6,840 nt of DNA from Pseudomonadota bacterium (GCA_027623845.1 JAQBUJ010000168.1:1-6840), one strand, 5' to 3'. Numbered from the stretch's first letter, positions 1 through 6,215 are shown. Notes: a model not told the origin generated them from the letters alone. Translations and numbers: made by a program.

Positions 1-48
1 TGAATGAATCACAAAACACTAAATATGGGAATCCCTCGCGAGTCAGCC

Positions 49-354
49 TCAGCGCAAATTGGTATTATGCGGCGCCTTGATCACCTGGGTGCCCGCAAGA
101 TCGGCCGGCGCGACCGGGCGCCCATAAGCATCGACGCCGGGTTTATAGGTCACGTCGTCAGCTGGCTTATGCGCGACCAGTCGGCGGCAATCCTTGGGCG
201 TGACGGTGATTTCAACAGCGCCGGGCTTAACGTCGGCCTTTGTCGCGGCCTTCGGCTCTACCTCTGCCGCCGCGACCTCAGCTGCAGCAAAAATCACCCC
301 CGCCATCAACAGCCCACAGGCAATGCGCTTCATCCGATCGAATGATTTGGACAC
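49..354 (-). CDS. small exported (periplasmic) protein of unknown function
   Basis: I do not recognise a named function. With the GTG start at 354 the product is 101 residues. A basic N-terminus (FDRMKR) leads into a hydrophobic, Ala-rich stretch (ACGLLMAGVIFAAAEVAAAE) that looks like a Sec signal peptide with cleavage near AAA|EVE, so a periplasmic location is inferred. The mature part is about 70 residues, Lys/Pro/Ala-rich at first, with a single Cys (PKDCRRL). It then carries a compact segment, YKPGVDAYGRPVAPADL, which resembles segments I recall in short alphaproteobacterial hypothetical proteins; that resemblance is from memory. The GTG was chosen because GGGAG lies 8 bases upstream. An ATG at 333 (94 residues) and one at 399 (116 residues) share the frame but lack a clear ribosome-binding site. 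The gene stands alone, separated from the nuo-mce train by a plus-strand transcript unit. That it is a real gene is fairly likely; the exact start is less sure. Confidence 0.6.
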   Translation of the reverse strand: MSKSFDRMKRIACGLLMAGVIFAAAEVAAAEVEPKAATKADVKPGAVEITVTPKDCRRLVAHKPADDVTYKPGVDAYGRPVAPADLAGTQVIKAPHNTNLR

Positions 355-357
355 CTT

Positions 358-367
358 GCCTTCTCCC
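358..367 (-). promoter_or_regulatory. ribosome-binding site deciding the GTG start of the small exported protein
   Basis: On the minus strand this reads GGGAGAAGG just before GTG at 354, with GGAG placed 8 bases from the start codon. The competing in-frame ATG codons at 333 and 399 have no comparable purine-rich stretch, so this site favours the GTG start. Confidence 0.4.
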
Positions 368-448
368 AACGCCGCGTCGCGACGTTTAAAGCGCAACATT
401 CATGCCGAAACACCAGAAATAACGTGACCATCGATCCGACTGGGACTA

Positions 449-477
449 ATCTTCGGCAACAATAAGAACCATTTCAA
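449..477 (-). promoter_or_regulatory. possible sigma70-type promoter for the small exported protein gene
   Basis: Reading the minus strand, TTGAAA (477-472) is followed after 17 bases by GAAGAT (454-449). The -35 box matches the consensus at five of six positions, while the -10 box matches at only three. The position fits a transcript starting near 440 with a leader of about 85-90 bases before the GTG at 354. This is a weak, motif-only prediction. Confidence 0.2.
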
Positions 478-494
478 CGTGCAAGCGCCATAGA

Positions 495-598
495 TGGTCC
501 GAGTTAAGGGAGGAACCCTGGGTGAGTGTCCCGTCACAAGGATACTTGGAACAAGGGCAAATTTAATGGCAAGGCCCGAAAGGTCCTTGCTTTTTTTT
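495..598 (+). ncRNA. candidate small RNA (or short leader transcript) ending at an intrinsic terminator
   Basis: The 342-base gap between the two flanking minus-strand genes contains a strong plus-strand terminator, so something is probably transcribed on the plus strand here. Upstream of the terminator hairpin are two small possible stem-loops. AGGG/CCCT at 507-519 presents a Shine-Dalgarno-like AGGAA loop. CAAG/CTTG at 537-548 closes a GATA loop. Three stem-loops with a terminal U-run is the layout of many bacterial trans-acting sRNAs. The 5' end is not defined: I find no good plus-strand promoter, and the start given is a guess just upstream of the first hairpin. An alternative is a tiny ORF, GTG at 522 to TAA at 566 (14 codons), preceded by GGGAGG at 8 bases and ending just before the terminator. 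I could not match the sequence to 6S RNA, SRP RNA, tmRNA or a tRNA. Confidence 0.4.
569..598 (+). terminator. Rho-independent terminator, plus strand
   Basis: GCAAGG (569-574) pairs perfectly with CCTTGC (585-590). Inside, a C/T mismatch is followed by two C-G pairs closing a GAAA tetraloop. Eight consecutive T follow at 591-598. On the minus strand the same hairpin is followed only by CATTAAATTT, so it would be at best a weak terminator for the DUF1467 operon. Confidence 0.85.
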
Positions 599-696
599 GT
601 TCGCTCGCCGCCGCTTTCCAACCCCAACCGCGTGGTCCGCCAGCCCGCAGGTCCCCTCCCGCACGCTGGTCTCCACAGGCAGGCTTAAGACCACTC

Positions 697-945
697 TTAG
701 AGCTTTTTCGCCATGTCGCGGAATGAGATTAACTCGGCCTCGATCACCCAATTGACGCCGACCCACAGGATCGCCGCCAGAACCGTGGTCGCCAGCGCCT
801 TCTTCCATAGATGCGGCTTTTCGGGCGCTCCGGTATCATGACCGATCTCAACAGTCTCGGTACGCCGCACACCAAAGGGCAGCGACATGAAAAAAATCCA
901 CCACCAAAGCAGTATGTAAACAACGATACCGGATGCGATATCCAT
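697..945 (-). CDS. DUF1467 family small inner-membrane protein
   Basis: This 82-residue protein has two membrane segments. Residues about 4-24 are very aromatic (VVYILLWWWIFFMSLPFGV) and residues about 50-69 (ALATTVLAAILWVGVNWVI) form the second. They are joined by a polar loop holding GVRRTE and a Pro/Lys-rich stretch (GAPEKPHLWKKA). Length, two-helix layout, the LPFGVR segment and position right after mce match the DUF1467 family of alphaproteobacteria, whose function is unknown. The ATG start is well supported by AGGAGGA five bases upstream. It lies 41 bases after the mce stop and is the last gene of the train. In relatives I recall proS and lolC/D following, which is not seen here. No clear minus-strand terminator follows; only a 5-base-pair inverted repeat at 668-692 without a U-run. 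Confidence 0.85.
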   Translation of the reverse strand: MDIASGIVVYILLWWWIFFMSLPFGVRRTETVEIGHDTGAPEKPHLWKKALATTVLAAILWVGVNWVIEAELISFRDMAKKL

Positions 946-959
946 GGGTATCCTCCTCG

Positions 960-992
960 CTTAACCGAAACACTTAGCCGAAACGCTTAGGC
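960..992 (-). repeat. 13-base imperfect tandem repeat between mce and DUF1467
   Basis: On the minus strand the spacer reads CTAAGCGTTTCGG, then CTAAGTGTTTCGG, then the start of a third unit (TTAAGC) that runs into the DUF1467 ribosome-binding site. The first unit contains the TAA stop of mce, so the stop codon's context is duplicated. Only one base differs between the two full copies. Confidence 0.7.
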
Positions 993-1391
993 CTGTTCTA
1001 ACTCGACCAGGGTGCCGGCGAAGTCCTTGGGGTGTAGAAACAACACCGGCTTGCCATGGGCGCCGGGCTTCGGCTCGCCATCGCCCAACACCCTCGCGCC
1101 ACTGGCCTTCAAGGCATCGCGCGCGGCGATGATGTCCTCAACCTCGTAACAGATGTGATGCAATCCGCCGGACGGGTTGCGGTCTAGAAACGTTTGGATC
1201 GCCGAGCCCTCGCCCAAGGGGTGAAGCAATTCGATCTTGGTGTTCGGCAACTCTACAAAAACCGTGGTGACCCCGTGATCGGGCAAGTCCTCGGGCGCGC
1301 TGACCGTGGCCCCCAAAGTCTGACGATAGGTCGCCGCCGCCGCCGCCAGGTCCGGCACGACAATGGCGACATGGTTGAGACGGCCAATCAT
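987..1391 (-). CDS. mce: methylmalonyl-CoA epimerase
   Basis: Interconverts (2R)- and (2S)-methylmalonyl-CoA, linking propionyl-CoA carboxylase to methylmalonyl-CoA mutase in the cytoplasmic route from propionate, odd-chain fatty acids and some amino acids to succinyl-CoA. The 134 residues form the two-module vicinal oxygen chelate fold. Family signatures are LNHVAIVV at the N-terminus, KIELLHPLGEGSAI, GGLHHICYEVEDI, and FLHPKDFAGTLVELEQ at the C-terminus. Expected metal ligands are His7, Glu54, one of His78/79 and Glu130, which also fits the family's catalytic base. Length is standard for the short bacterial form. The start MIGRLNHVAI matches the family and is the third of three ATG codons spaced 11 bases apart. 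There is no strong ribosome-binding site, and the start is 36 bases after the rnj stop. An Ala-rich helix (residues 16-20) comes from a GCC triplet run. Confidence 0.95.
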   Translation of the reverse strand: MIGRLNHVAIVVPDLAAAAATYRQTLGATVSAPEDLPDHGVTTVFVELPNTKIELLHPLGEGSAIQTFLDRNPSGGLHHICYEVEDIIAARDALKASGARVLGDGEPKPGAHGKPVLFLHPKDFAGTLVELEQA

Positions 1392-1413
1392 CGTTCTGTC
1401 ATCGCTCTGTCAT
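1389..1413 (-). repeat. 11-base tandem repeat forming a ladder of ATG/TGA overlaps before mce
   Basis: On the minus strand ATGACAGAGCG (1413-1403) is followed by ATGACAGAACG (1402-1392) and then by the mce start ATGATTGGC. Because 11 is not a multiple of three, the three ATGs are in three different frames. Each of the first two opens a four-codon reading frame, Met-Thr-Glu-Arg-stop, whose TGA overlaps the next ATG as ATGA. The last overlap is with the mce start codon itself. Confidence 0.7.
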
Positions 1414-1427
1414 CCCGCTCTTTTCGT

Positions 1428-3101
1428 TCATCCCCGCACCACATGGACCGTGGTAAGCGGGCGCTTGCCAAACTCATTGCGGACCACCCGGCGCACCGCC
1501 CGATGCGCCGCCTCGACAACCGCGTCGTCTGACGCCCGGGCGCTGGAGGAAAGCCCGTCGACGGATTCCCGCACCATATCAATCAACAGATCGTCAATCT
1601 CCTCGGCTTCGTCGCCGTCGGTAATGCCGGTGACCGTCAGCATCGGATCAAGCCGGCAATACCCTTTCTTATCCAAGATCACCGTCGCGGCAACCGCGCC
1701 ATTATGCAGGAGTTTGCGGCGGTCGCGGATCACCTCGCCGTTAAGCTGGCGCAGCCGCGGTCCATCGACCGCCAGGCTCGACACCGGGACCCAGGAAATG
1801 ATTTCCGCTGGTCCGGGCGCCAGTCGTATGACGCTGCCATTGCCGGGAACCTGCACCTGGGGCACCTGACAATCGCGGGCCAGCCGGGCGTGCTCCGCCA
1901 GATGCCGGGCGTCTCCATGCACGGGAATTGCGATTTCCGGGCGGATCATCTGATACATCTGCACCATATCGTCATGAGCCGGGTGCCCGGAAACGTGCAC
2001 ATGGTGATCGCGCTCGGTGATGACTTTCACGCCGCGCGACATGAACTTGCCCTGCACCCGTCCGATCGCATTCTCATTACCCGGGATCTCACGTGACGAG
2101 AAAATCACCGTATCCCCGGGTTCTATGGAAACCTTGGGATGAGCCTGATCGGCGATCCGGGCGAGCGCCGCGCGCGATTCTCCCTGGCTGCCGGTACAGA
2201 TCAGCACCAGCTTGTTGCGCGGGAAATAGCCCACGTCCGCCTCGCTGACAAAGTCGGGGATGTCGAGCAGATAGCCGTTTTCCCGCGCCACGTCGTGCAT
2301 CCGCCAAAGCGAGCGGCCGACCAGCGCCACCTGACGGTCATGGCGACGGGCGGCGATCGCGATGCTATGCAGGCGTGCGACGTTCGAGGCAAAACAGGTG
2401 ACCGCGATCCGCTGTTCCTGTGCGGCGAAAAGCTCGGTGAAGGAGTCGACTAATTCGGCTTCCGATCCGGTGCTGCCGGGAACGTCGACATTGGTCGAGT
2501 CGCCGACCATCGCCAATACCCCCTCCTCAGCCAACGCTTCCAGCGCCGCCATGTCGGTCACTTCGCCAACTTGCGGCGCCGGATCGAACTTCCAGTCACC
2601 AGTGTGCAATATCGTCCCCGCCTCGCACCGGAGCACGATCGCGCTGGGGTCGGGAATGGAATGGGTCAGGCCGATAAACTCAAGGTCGAACGGGCCAAGC
2701 GTGAGACTGCCGGACAGCGGTACTTCGATCAACTCAACCTGGCCCACCAGATCCACATCGGCCAGCTTGCGGCGTACCAACGACGCGGTGAACGGCGTCG
2801 CGTAGATCGGGCAGCGCAGGCGCTCCCATAGATAGGGGATCGCACCGATATGGTCCTCGTGACCATGGGTGACGACCAGCCCCAGAAGATCCTGGCGTCG
2901 GGACTCAATAAAGCTTGGGTCGGGCATGATCACGTCAACACCCGGCGTGGTTTCATCGCCGAAGGTGATTCCAAGATCCACCATCAACCACTTACCGCCA
3001 TAGCAATAGAGGTTGAGGTTCATGCCGATCTCGTCTGATCCACCGAGCGGCAAAAAAAGCAGCTCGCCAGGATCGGCACGAAACGCGTCGTCTGTTTTCA
3101 T
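1428..3101 (-). CDS. rnj: ribonuclease J
   Basis: A 557-residue metallo-beta-lactamase/beta-CASP nuclease that acts in the cytoplasm as a 5'-3' exoribonuclease (and possibly endonuclease) in mRNA turnover and rRNA 5'-end maturation. The di-zinc core is visible: HGHEDH at 79-84, His147 (THSIPD), Asp169 (HTGDWKFD). The beta-CASP region spans roughly 205-370, with TGSQGE at 303-308 and SSREIPGNE at 335-343. VSGHPAH at 370-376 and PVHGDARH at 393-400 complete the active site. The C-terminal domain ends in KRPLTTVHVV, as in complete family members, so the gene is full length. The ATG overlaps the coaX stop as ATGA and has no ribosome-binding site of its own, only A-rich sequence. Translation therefore probably depends on coupling to coaX. 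All catalytic residues are present. Confidence 0.96.
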   Translation of the reverse strand: MKTDDAFRADPGELLFLPLGGSDEIGMNLNLYCYGGKWLMVDLGITFGDETTPGVDVIMPDPSFIESRRQDLLGLVVTHGHEDHIGAIPYLWERLRCPIYATPFTASLVRRKLADVDLVGQVELIEVPLSGSLTLGPFDLEFIGLTHSIPDPSAIVLRCEAGTILHTGDWKFDPAPQVGEVTDMAALEALAEEGVLAMVGDSTNVDVPGSTGSEAELVDSFTELFAAQEQRIAVTCFASNVARLHSIAIAARRHDRQVALVGRSLWRMHDVARENGYLLDIPDFVSEADVGYFPRNKLVLICTGSQGESRAALARIADQAHPKVSIEPGDTVIFSSREIPGNENAIGRVQGKFMSRGVKVITERDHHVHVSGHPAHDDMVQMYQMIRPEIAIPVHGDARHLAEHARLARDCQVPQVQVPGNGSVIRLAPGPAEIISWVPVSSLAVDGPRLRQLNGEVIRDRRKLLHNGAVAATVILDKKGYCRLDPMLTVTGITDGDEAEEIDDLLIDMVRESVDGLSSSARASDDAVVEAAHRAVRRVVRNEFGKRPLTTVHVVRG

Positions 3102-3895
3102 TTTTTGTTACGTTGGTGGATCAGCACCAACCCTCTCAGGGTAATATCCGGGTCCACGTGCTGGATCGCATCGGTGGAGGAAAGAAAGATCGGCGCGAGC
3201 CCGCCGGTGGCGACGACGAACATCGGCGCGCCATACTCTGCCTTGATACGACTGACGATGCCCTCAATCAGCCCGACATAGCCCCAGAAAATGCCGGCAT
3301 GCATGGCGTCCTTGGTCGACTTGCCGATGATCCGCACCGGCTCGTTGCCTGGCTCGCTGTGCAGGGGCGGCTCAATAACGATTCTGGGCAGCTGGGCGGC
3401 GGCGCGGTACAGCGCCTCAAGCGAAAGATTGATGCCCGGCGCGATCACCCCGCCGGCATAGCCGCCGTCGGCTTCAATCACGTCGAAGGTTGTCGCGGTG
3501 CCAAAATCAATGACAATAAGCGCTCCGTCATAGCCGGCGCGGGCGCCAATCGCATTCACCACCCGGTCAGCGCCGACCTCGCGCGGGTTATCGATCCGGA
3601 TATCGATGCCAAGCTCAACGTTCGGATCGCCAACCAGCATCGGCTCGATCCCGAAATGCCGACGGCATAGGGTTTTAAGATTGAACGCGGTCTCCGGCAC
3701 CACATTGGCAATGATGACATCGTCGATTTTCGACAACGGTAGATCGTTCAAAGCCAATAATTGAGTCAACCATACCCCGTATTCGTCGGCGGTACGGGCG
3801 GTATGGGTCGAGGTTCGCCATGACCCGAGGCAAGTTTCCCCCTCGAACATAGCAAAACCGGTATTGGTATTGCCGCAATCAATCGTGAGAAGCAT
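3098..3895 (-). CDS. coaX: type III pantothenate kinase
   Basis: Phosphorylates pantothenate to 4'-phosphopantothenate, the first committed step of coenzyme A synthesis, in the cytoplasm. The 265-residue protein has the ASKHA-fold motifs of CoaX. The N-terminal phosphate loop is IDCGNTNTGF, with Asp6. GADRVVNA lies at 108-115, with the conserved Asp110. The second phosphate motif is IDFGTATTFD (129-138), followed by GGVIAPGINLSLEAL. This distinguishes it from the unrelated type I (CoaA) and type II kinases; type III enzymes are typically insensitive to CoA feedback and need a monovalent cation. I chose ATG at 3895 because GGAG sits five bases upstream and the family usually begins M-L-L-x-I-D. 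A GTG at 3898, directly before it, is possible. The start overlaps the birA stop (TGATG), and the stop overlaps the rnj start (ATGA). The last codons are AAC AAA AAA TGA, giving a run of six A at the junction. Confidence 0.95.
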   Translation of the reverse strand: MLLTIDCGNTNTGFAMFEGETCLGSWRTSTHTARTADEYGVWLTQLLALNDLPLSKIDDVIIANVVPETAFNLKTLCRRHFGIEPMLVGDPNVELGIDIRIDNPREVGADRVVNAIGARAGYDGALIVIDFGTATTFDVIEADGGYAGGVIAPGINLSLEALYRAAAQLPRIVIEPPLHSEPGNEPVRIIGKSTKDAMHAGIFWGYVGLIEGIVSRIKAEYGAPMFVVATGGLAPIFLSSTDAIQHVDPDITLRGLVLIHQRNKK

Positions 3896-4704
3896 CACGT
3901 CTCCGTCCGTTGAACGAACCCGACAGTGCCAGCGGCGATCAACCGCACCGCGCCATCCGGTAGTTCGAGCATCATCCGCCCATCCTCGCCAAGCCCGGTA
4001 AAACGTCCTTGCAGCGGCGGATCGTTCCCATCATCCACTTCCACCTCACGGCCCAGGCCAAAAGCCCGTTCCAACCAGGCGGCGCGGATCTTGGAGAACC
4101 CCTGCGCCGCCCAAATATCATACCAGTGCGTCAGCGCCATCAGATAACGCGCCCGCGCCGCTTCCACCGTGATCGGCCGGCCGGCCAGGACATCGAGACA
4201 GGTCGCGCCGTAGCGGGTCTGTTCGGGGTACGAGGCGACGTTGATGCCGACCCCGACGATGACCACGCCGCCGTCGGTCGCCAGCACCGTCTCCAGCAGA
4301 ATACCACTGAGCTTGCGCGCACCAGCCAATACGTCATTCGGCCATTTCAACTGGATATCGGCCCCCGGTACGGTCTGCGCCGCGGCCTCAGCCACTGCCA
4401 GCGCCGCAACGAAGGACAATTGCGCCCAGGTTTGTGGTCCGCTCTGTGGGCCACCCTCCTGCTCATTTTGCGGCCTCAAGATCGTCGAGGTGTAAAGATT
4501 ACCGCGCGGCGAGGTCCATTGCCGCTCGCGGCGTCCACGACCGGCCCGCTGTTCATCGGCTTGAACAACGGTCCATGCTCGGGCCCCAGCCAGAGCGCGT
4601 TCCCTTGCGGTCACATTCGTGCTGTCCAAGACCGCATGGGTTTCCAGGGTCACCCGGTCCGGCAGCAGGCCCAACCCAGCGCCGTTACTGACCGAATCGA
4701 TCAT
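3895..4704 (-). CDS. birA: biotin--[acetyl-CoA-carboxylase] ligase, monofunctional (no DNA-binding domain)
   Basis: Activates biotin to biotinyl-5'-AMP and transfers it to the acceptor lysine of biotin carboxyl carrier proteins such as those of acetyl-CoA or propionyl-CoA carboxylase. The 269-residue protein starts directly with the catalytic domain: LDSTN at 26-30, ADEQRAGRGRRERQW at 49-63, TSPRGNLY at 64-71, LKWPNDVL at 119-126, KLSGILLET at 131-139, then GVGINV. A C-terminal SH3-like domain follows (about 215-269, LQGRFTGLGEDGRMML). There is no N-terminal helix-turn-helix, so unlike the E. coli protein it should not act as a repressor. The loop reads GRGRRE where E. coli has GRGRRG. A Gly/Gln/Pro-rich insert (about 79-92) follows the NLY strand. 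The start is ATG at 4704; a TTG at 4710 is the only other in-frame option, since a stop lies just upstream. No clear ribosome-binding site is seen, and the gap to nuoN is 36 bases. Confidence 0.93.
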   Translation of the reverse strand: MIDSVSNGAGLGLLPDRVTLETHAVLDSTNVTARERALAGARAWTVVQADEQRAGRGRRERQWTSPRGNLYTSTILRPQNEQEGGPQSGPQTWAQLSFVAALAVAEAAAQTVPGADIQLKWPNDVLAGARKLSGILLETVLATDGGVVIVGVGINVASYPEQTRYGATCLDVLAGRPITVEAARARYLMALTHWYDIWAAQGFSKIRAAWLERAFGLGREVEVDDGNDPPLQGRFTGLGEDGRMMLELPDGAVRLIAAGTVGFVQRTET

Positions 4705-4740
4705 TGGCAAGGTTCGCCCGGGTCACGTTTGGACGCCAGG

Positions 4741-6198
4741 TCACCCCCCCATCAACGCCGCCGCCGCCGCGCCCGCCGCCTCGACAACCGGGCTGGGCAC
4801 CAGGAAGAACAACAGCGTGACCGCAGTGGACACGTAGATCACCAGTCGCAAATCCGTCGGCACCGCACGGTCCAACGGTTCGCTCGCCTCATCGAAATAC
4901 ATGATTTTGACGATCCGCAGATAGTAGAAGGCGCTCACCACGCTGGCGATCACGCCGAGAATGGCCAAGGTGTATAGCCCGGCATCGATCGCCGCGAGAA
5001 AGACGAACCATTTGCCGAAAAATCCAGCGAGCGGCGGAATGCCGGCCATCGAGAACATGAAGATCAGTAACGCCACCGCCATCATCGGATGGCTTTTCGA
5101 CAGCCCGGCGAGATCGTTGATCCCCTCAACCAGACGTCCCTGCTGGCGCATCGCCAGGATGCAGGCAAAGGTGCCGACATTCATGAACAGGTAAACCGAC
5201 ATATAGATCAGCACGCCGCTGGCCCCGGCCTCGTTACCGGCCGCCACGCCAACCAGCGCATAACCCATGTGACCGATCGAGCTATAGGCCATCAGCCGCT
5301 TTATGTTGGTCTGCACCAGAGCCGCAAAAGCGCCAAGTCCCATCGACAGGACCGAGATCACCACGATGATCTGCTGCCATTGGTCGATCAACTCGCCAAA
5401 CGGGCCGACCATAACCCGCAGGAACAAACAGATCGCCGCAACCTTGGGCGCCACGGCGAACAACGCCGTCACCGGCGTCGGCGCGCCTTCGTAAACATCC
5501 GGCGTCCACATGTGGAATGGCGCCGCCGAGACCTTGAAGGCCAAGCCGGCGATCAGGAACACCATACCGAACACCAAGCCGACCGGGACATCGCCGTTCA
5601 ACGTGCTGAAAATTCCAGCGAGCCCGGAGAAGTCGGTGGTCCCGGCAAACCCATAAATCAACGAGCAGCCATAGAGCAGCATGCCCGAGGACAGCGCCCC
5701 GAGGACGAAATACTTCAACCCGGCCTCGGTCGAGCGCAGCGTGTCGCGGCGGATCGACGCCACCACGTAAAGCGCTAGGCTCTGCATCTCCAAACCGACA
5801 TAAAGCCCGATCAGATCGTTGGCCGAGACCATCATCATCATGCCGACGGTGGCATAGACGATCAGCACCGGGAACTCGAACCGCTGGGCCTGTTCGCGCC
5901 GCATATAGTCACTGGAAAGCACGATCGACAGCGCCGAGCCCATGAGGATCAGGATTTTGGCGAACTGCGCGAATTTGGAGGTCACGAACATGCCGAAGAA
6001 GACCGGCGCATCCGTAGCCCCGCCATAGATCAGCACCAGCCCCCCGGTGACGACGAGGCTGGCGATCGCCAGCCAGGATACCAACCCGGTCGGACCGCCC
6101 TTGCGGAACACACCGACCATCAACAAAGCCATCCCGGCGCAAACCAGGAAGATCTCTGGCGTCGCCGGCACCATCACGGGCACTGTGGTGGGATCCAT
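4741..6198 (-). CDS. nuoN: NADH-quinone oxidoreductase subunit N (complex I)
   Basis: One of the three antiporter-like proton-pumping subunits of the complex I membrane arm, in the inner membrane. The 485 residues are almost entirely hydrophobic helices, consistent with about 14 membrane segments. Key proton-channel residues are visible: Glu137 (GLEMQSLALYV), Lys222 (AFKVSAAPFH), Lys252 (VAPKVAA), and Lys396 in GFFGKWF. The last is the position where NuoM carries Glu, and this Lys identifies NuoN. PDVYEGAPTPVTA (233-245) and NIKRLMAYSSIGHMGY (298-313) are family signatures. The length is normal. The ATG is supported by GGAGG eight bases upstream and lies 17 bases after the nuoM stop. The C-terminus ends in an Ala-rich run (AAGAAAAALMGG) encoded by GCC/GCG triplets, which looks like harmless variation. 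NuoN is usually the last gene of the nuo operon. Confidence 0.97.
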   Translation of the reverse strand: MDPTTVPVMVPATPEIFLVCAGMALLMVGVFRKGGPTGLVSWLAIASLVVTGGLVLIYGGATDAPVFFGMFVTSKFAQFAKILILMGSALSIVLSSDYMRREQAQRFEFPVLIVYATVGMMMMVSANDLIGLYVGLEMQSLALYVVASIRRDTLRSTEAGLKYFVLGALSSGMLLYGCSLIYGFAGTTDFSGLAGIFSTLNGDVPVGLVFGMVFLIAGLAFKVSAAPFHMWTPDVYEGAPTPVTALFAVAPKVAAICLFLRVMVGPFGELIDQWQQIIVVISVLSMGLGAFAALVQTNIKRLMAYSSIGHMGYALVGVAAGNEAGASGVLIYMSVYLFMNVGTFACILAMRQQGRLVEGINDLAGLSKSHPMMAVALLIFMFSMAGIPPLAGFFGKWFVFLAAIDAGLYTLAILGVIASVVSAFYYLRIVKIMYFDEASEPLDRAVPTDLRLVIYVSTAVTLLFFLVPSPVVEAAGAAAAALMGG

Positions 6199-6215
6199 TG
6201 CGTGCGCCTCCGGGC

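Noticed and set aside
27..42. Short palindromes GGGAATCCC and CTCGCGAG downstream of the small exported protein gene
   Set aside because: Too short for a terminator and with no U-run; they look like chance GC-rich palindromes.
668..692. Inverted repeat GGTCT...AGACC just after the DUF1467 stop as an operon terminator
   Set aside because: Only five base pairs with a 15-base loop and no T-run on the minus strand.
563..808. A minus-strand 81-codon frame overlapping the DUF1467 gene and the terminator
   Set aside because: It overlaps a family-matched gene with a strong ribosome-binding site and reads backwards through the terminator hairpin; composition looks non-coding.
1331..1348. GCC triplet run as a microsatellite or regulatory repeat
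   Set aside because: It is in frame inside mce and encodes an Ala-rich helix (residues 16-20), common in GC-rich alphaproteobacterial proteins; the similar run at 4755-4785 encodes the Ala tail of NuoN.
1363..1869. A 168-codon plus-strand frame opposite mce start and rnj end
   Set aside because: Ser/Arg/Thr-rich shadow of rnj, with no domain features and no ribosome-binding site.
4516..4536. GRGRRE instead of GRGRRG in the biotinyl-AMP loop of BirA, as a sign of altered specificity
   Set aside because: As far as I recall, that position varies naturally in ligases outside the E. coli type (for example in Bacillus and Staphylococcus enzymes), and the other catalytic residues are intact.
4009..4977. 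A 322-codon plus-strand open frame opposite birA and the end of nuoN
   Set aside because: It spans two well-identified genes on the other strand, its translation is Arg/Gln/Pro/His-rich low-complexity sequence without recognisable motifs, and such shadows are common in GC-rich coding DNA.
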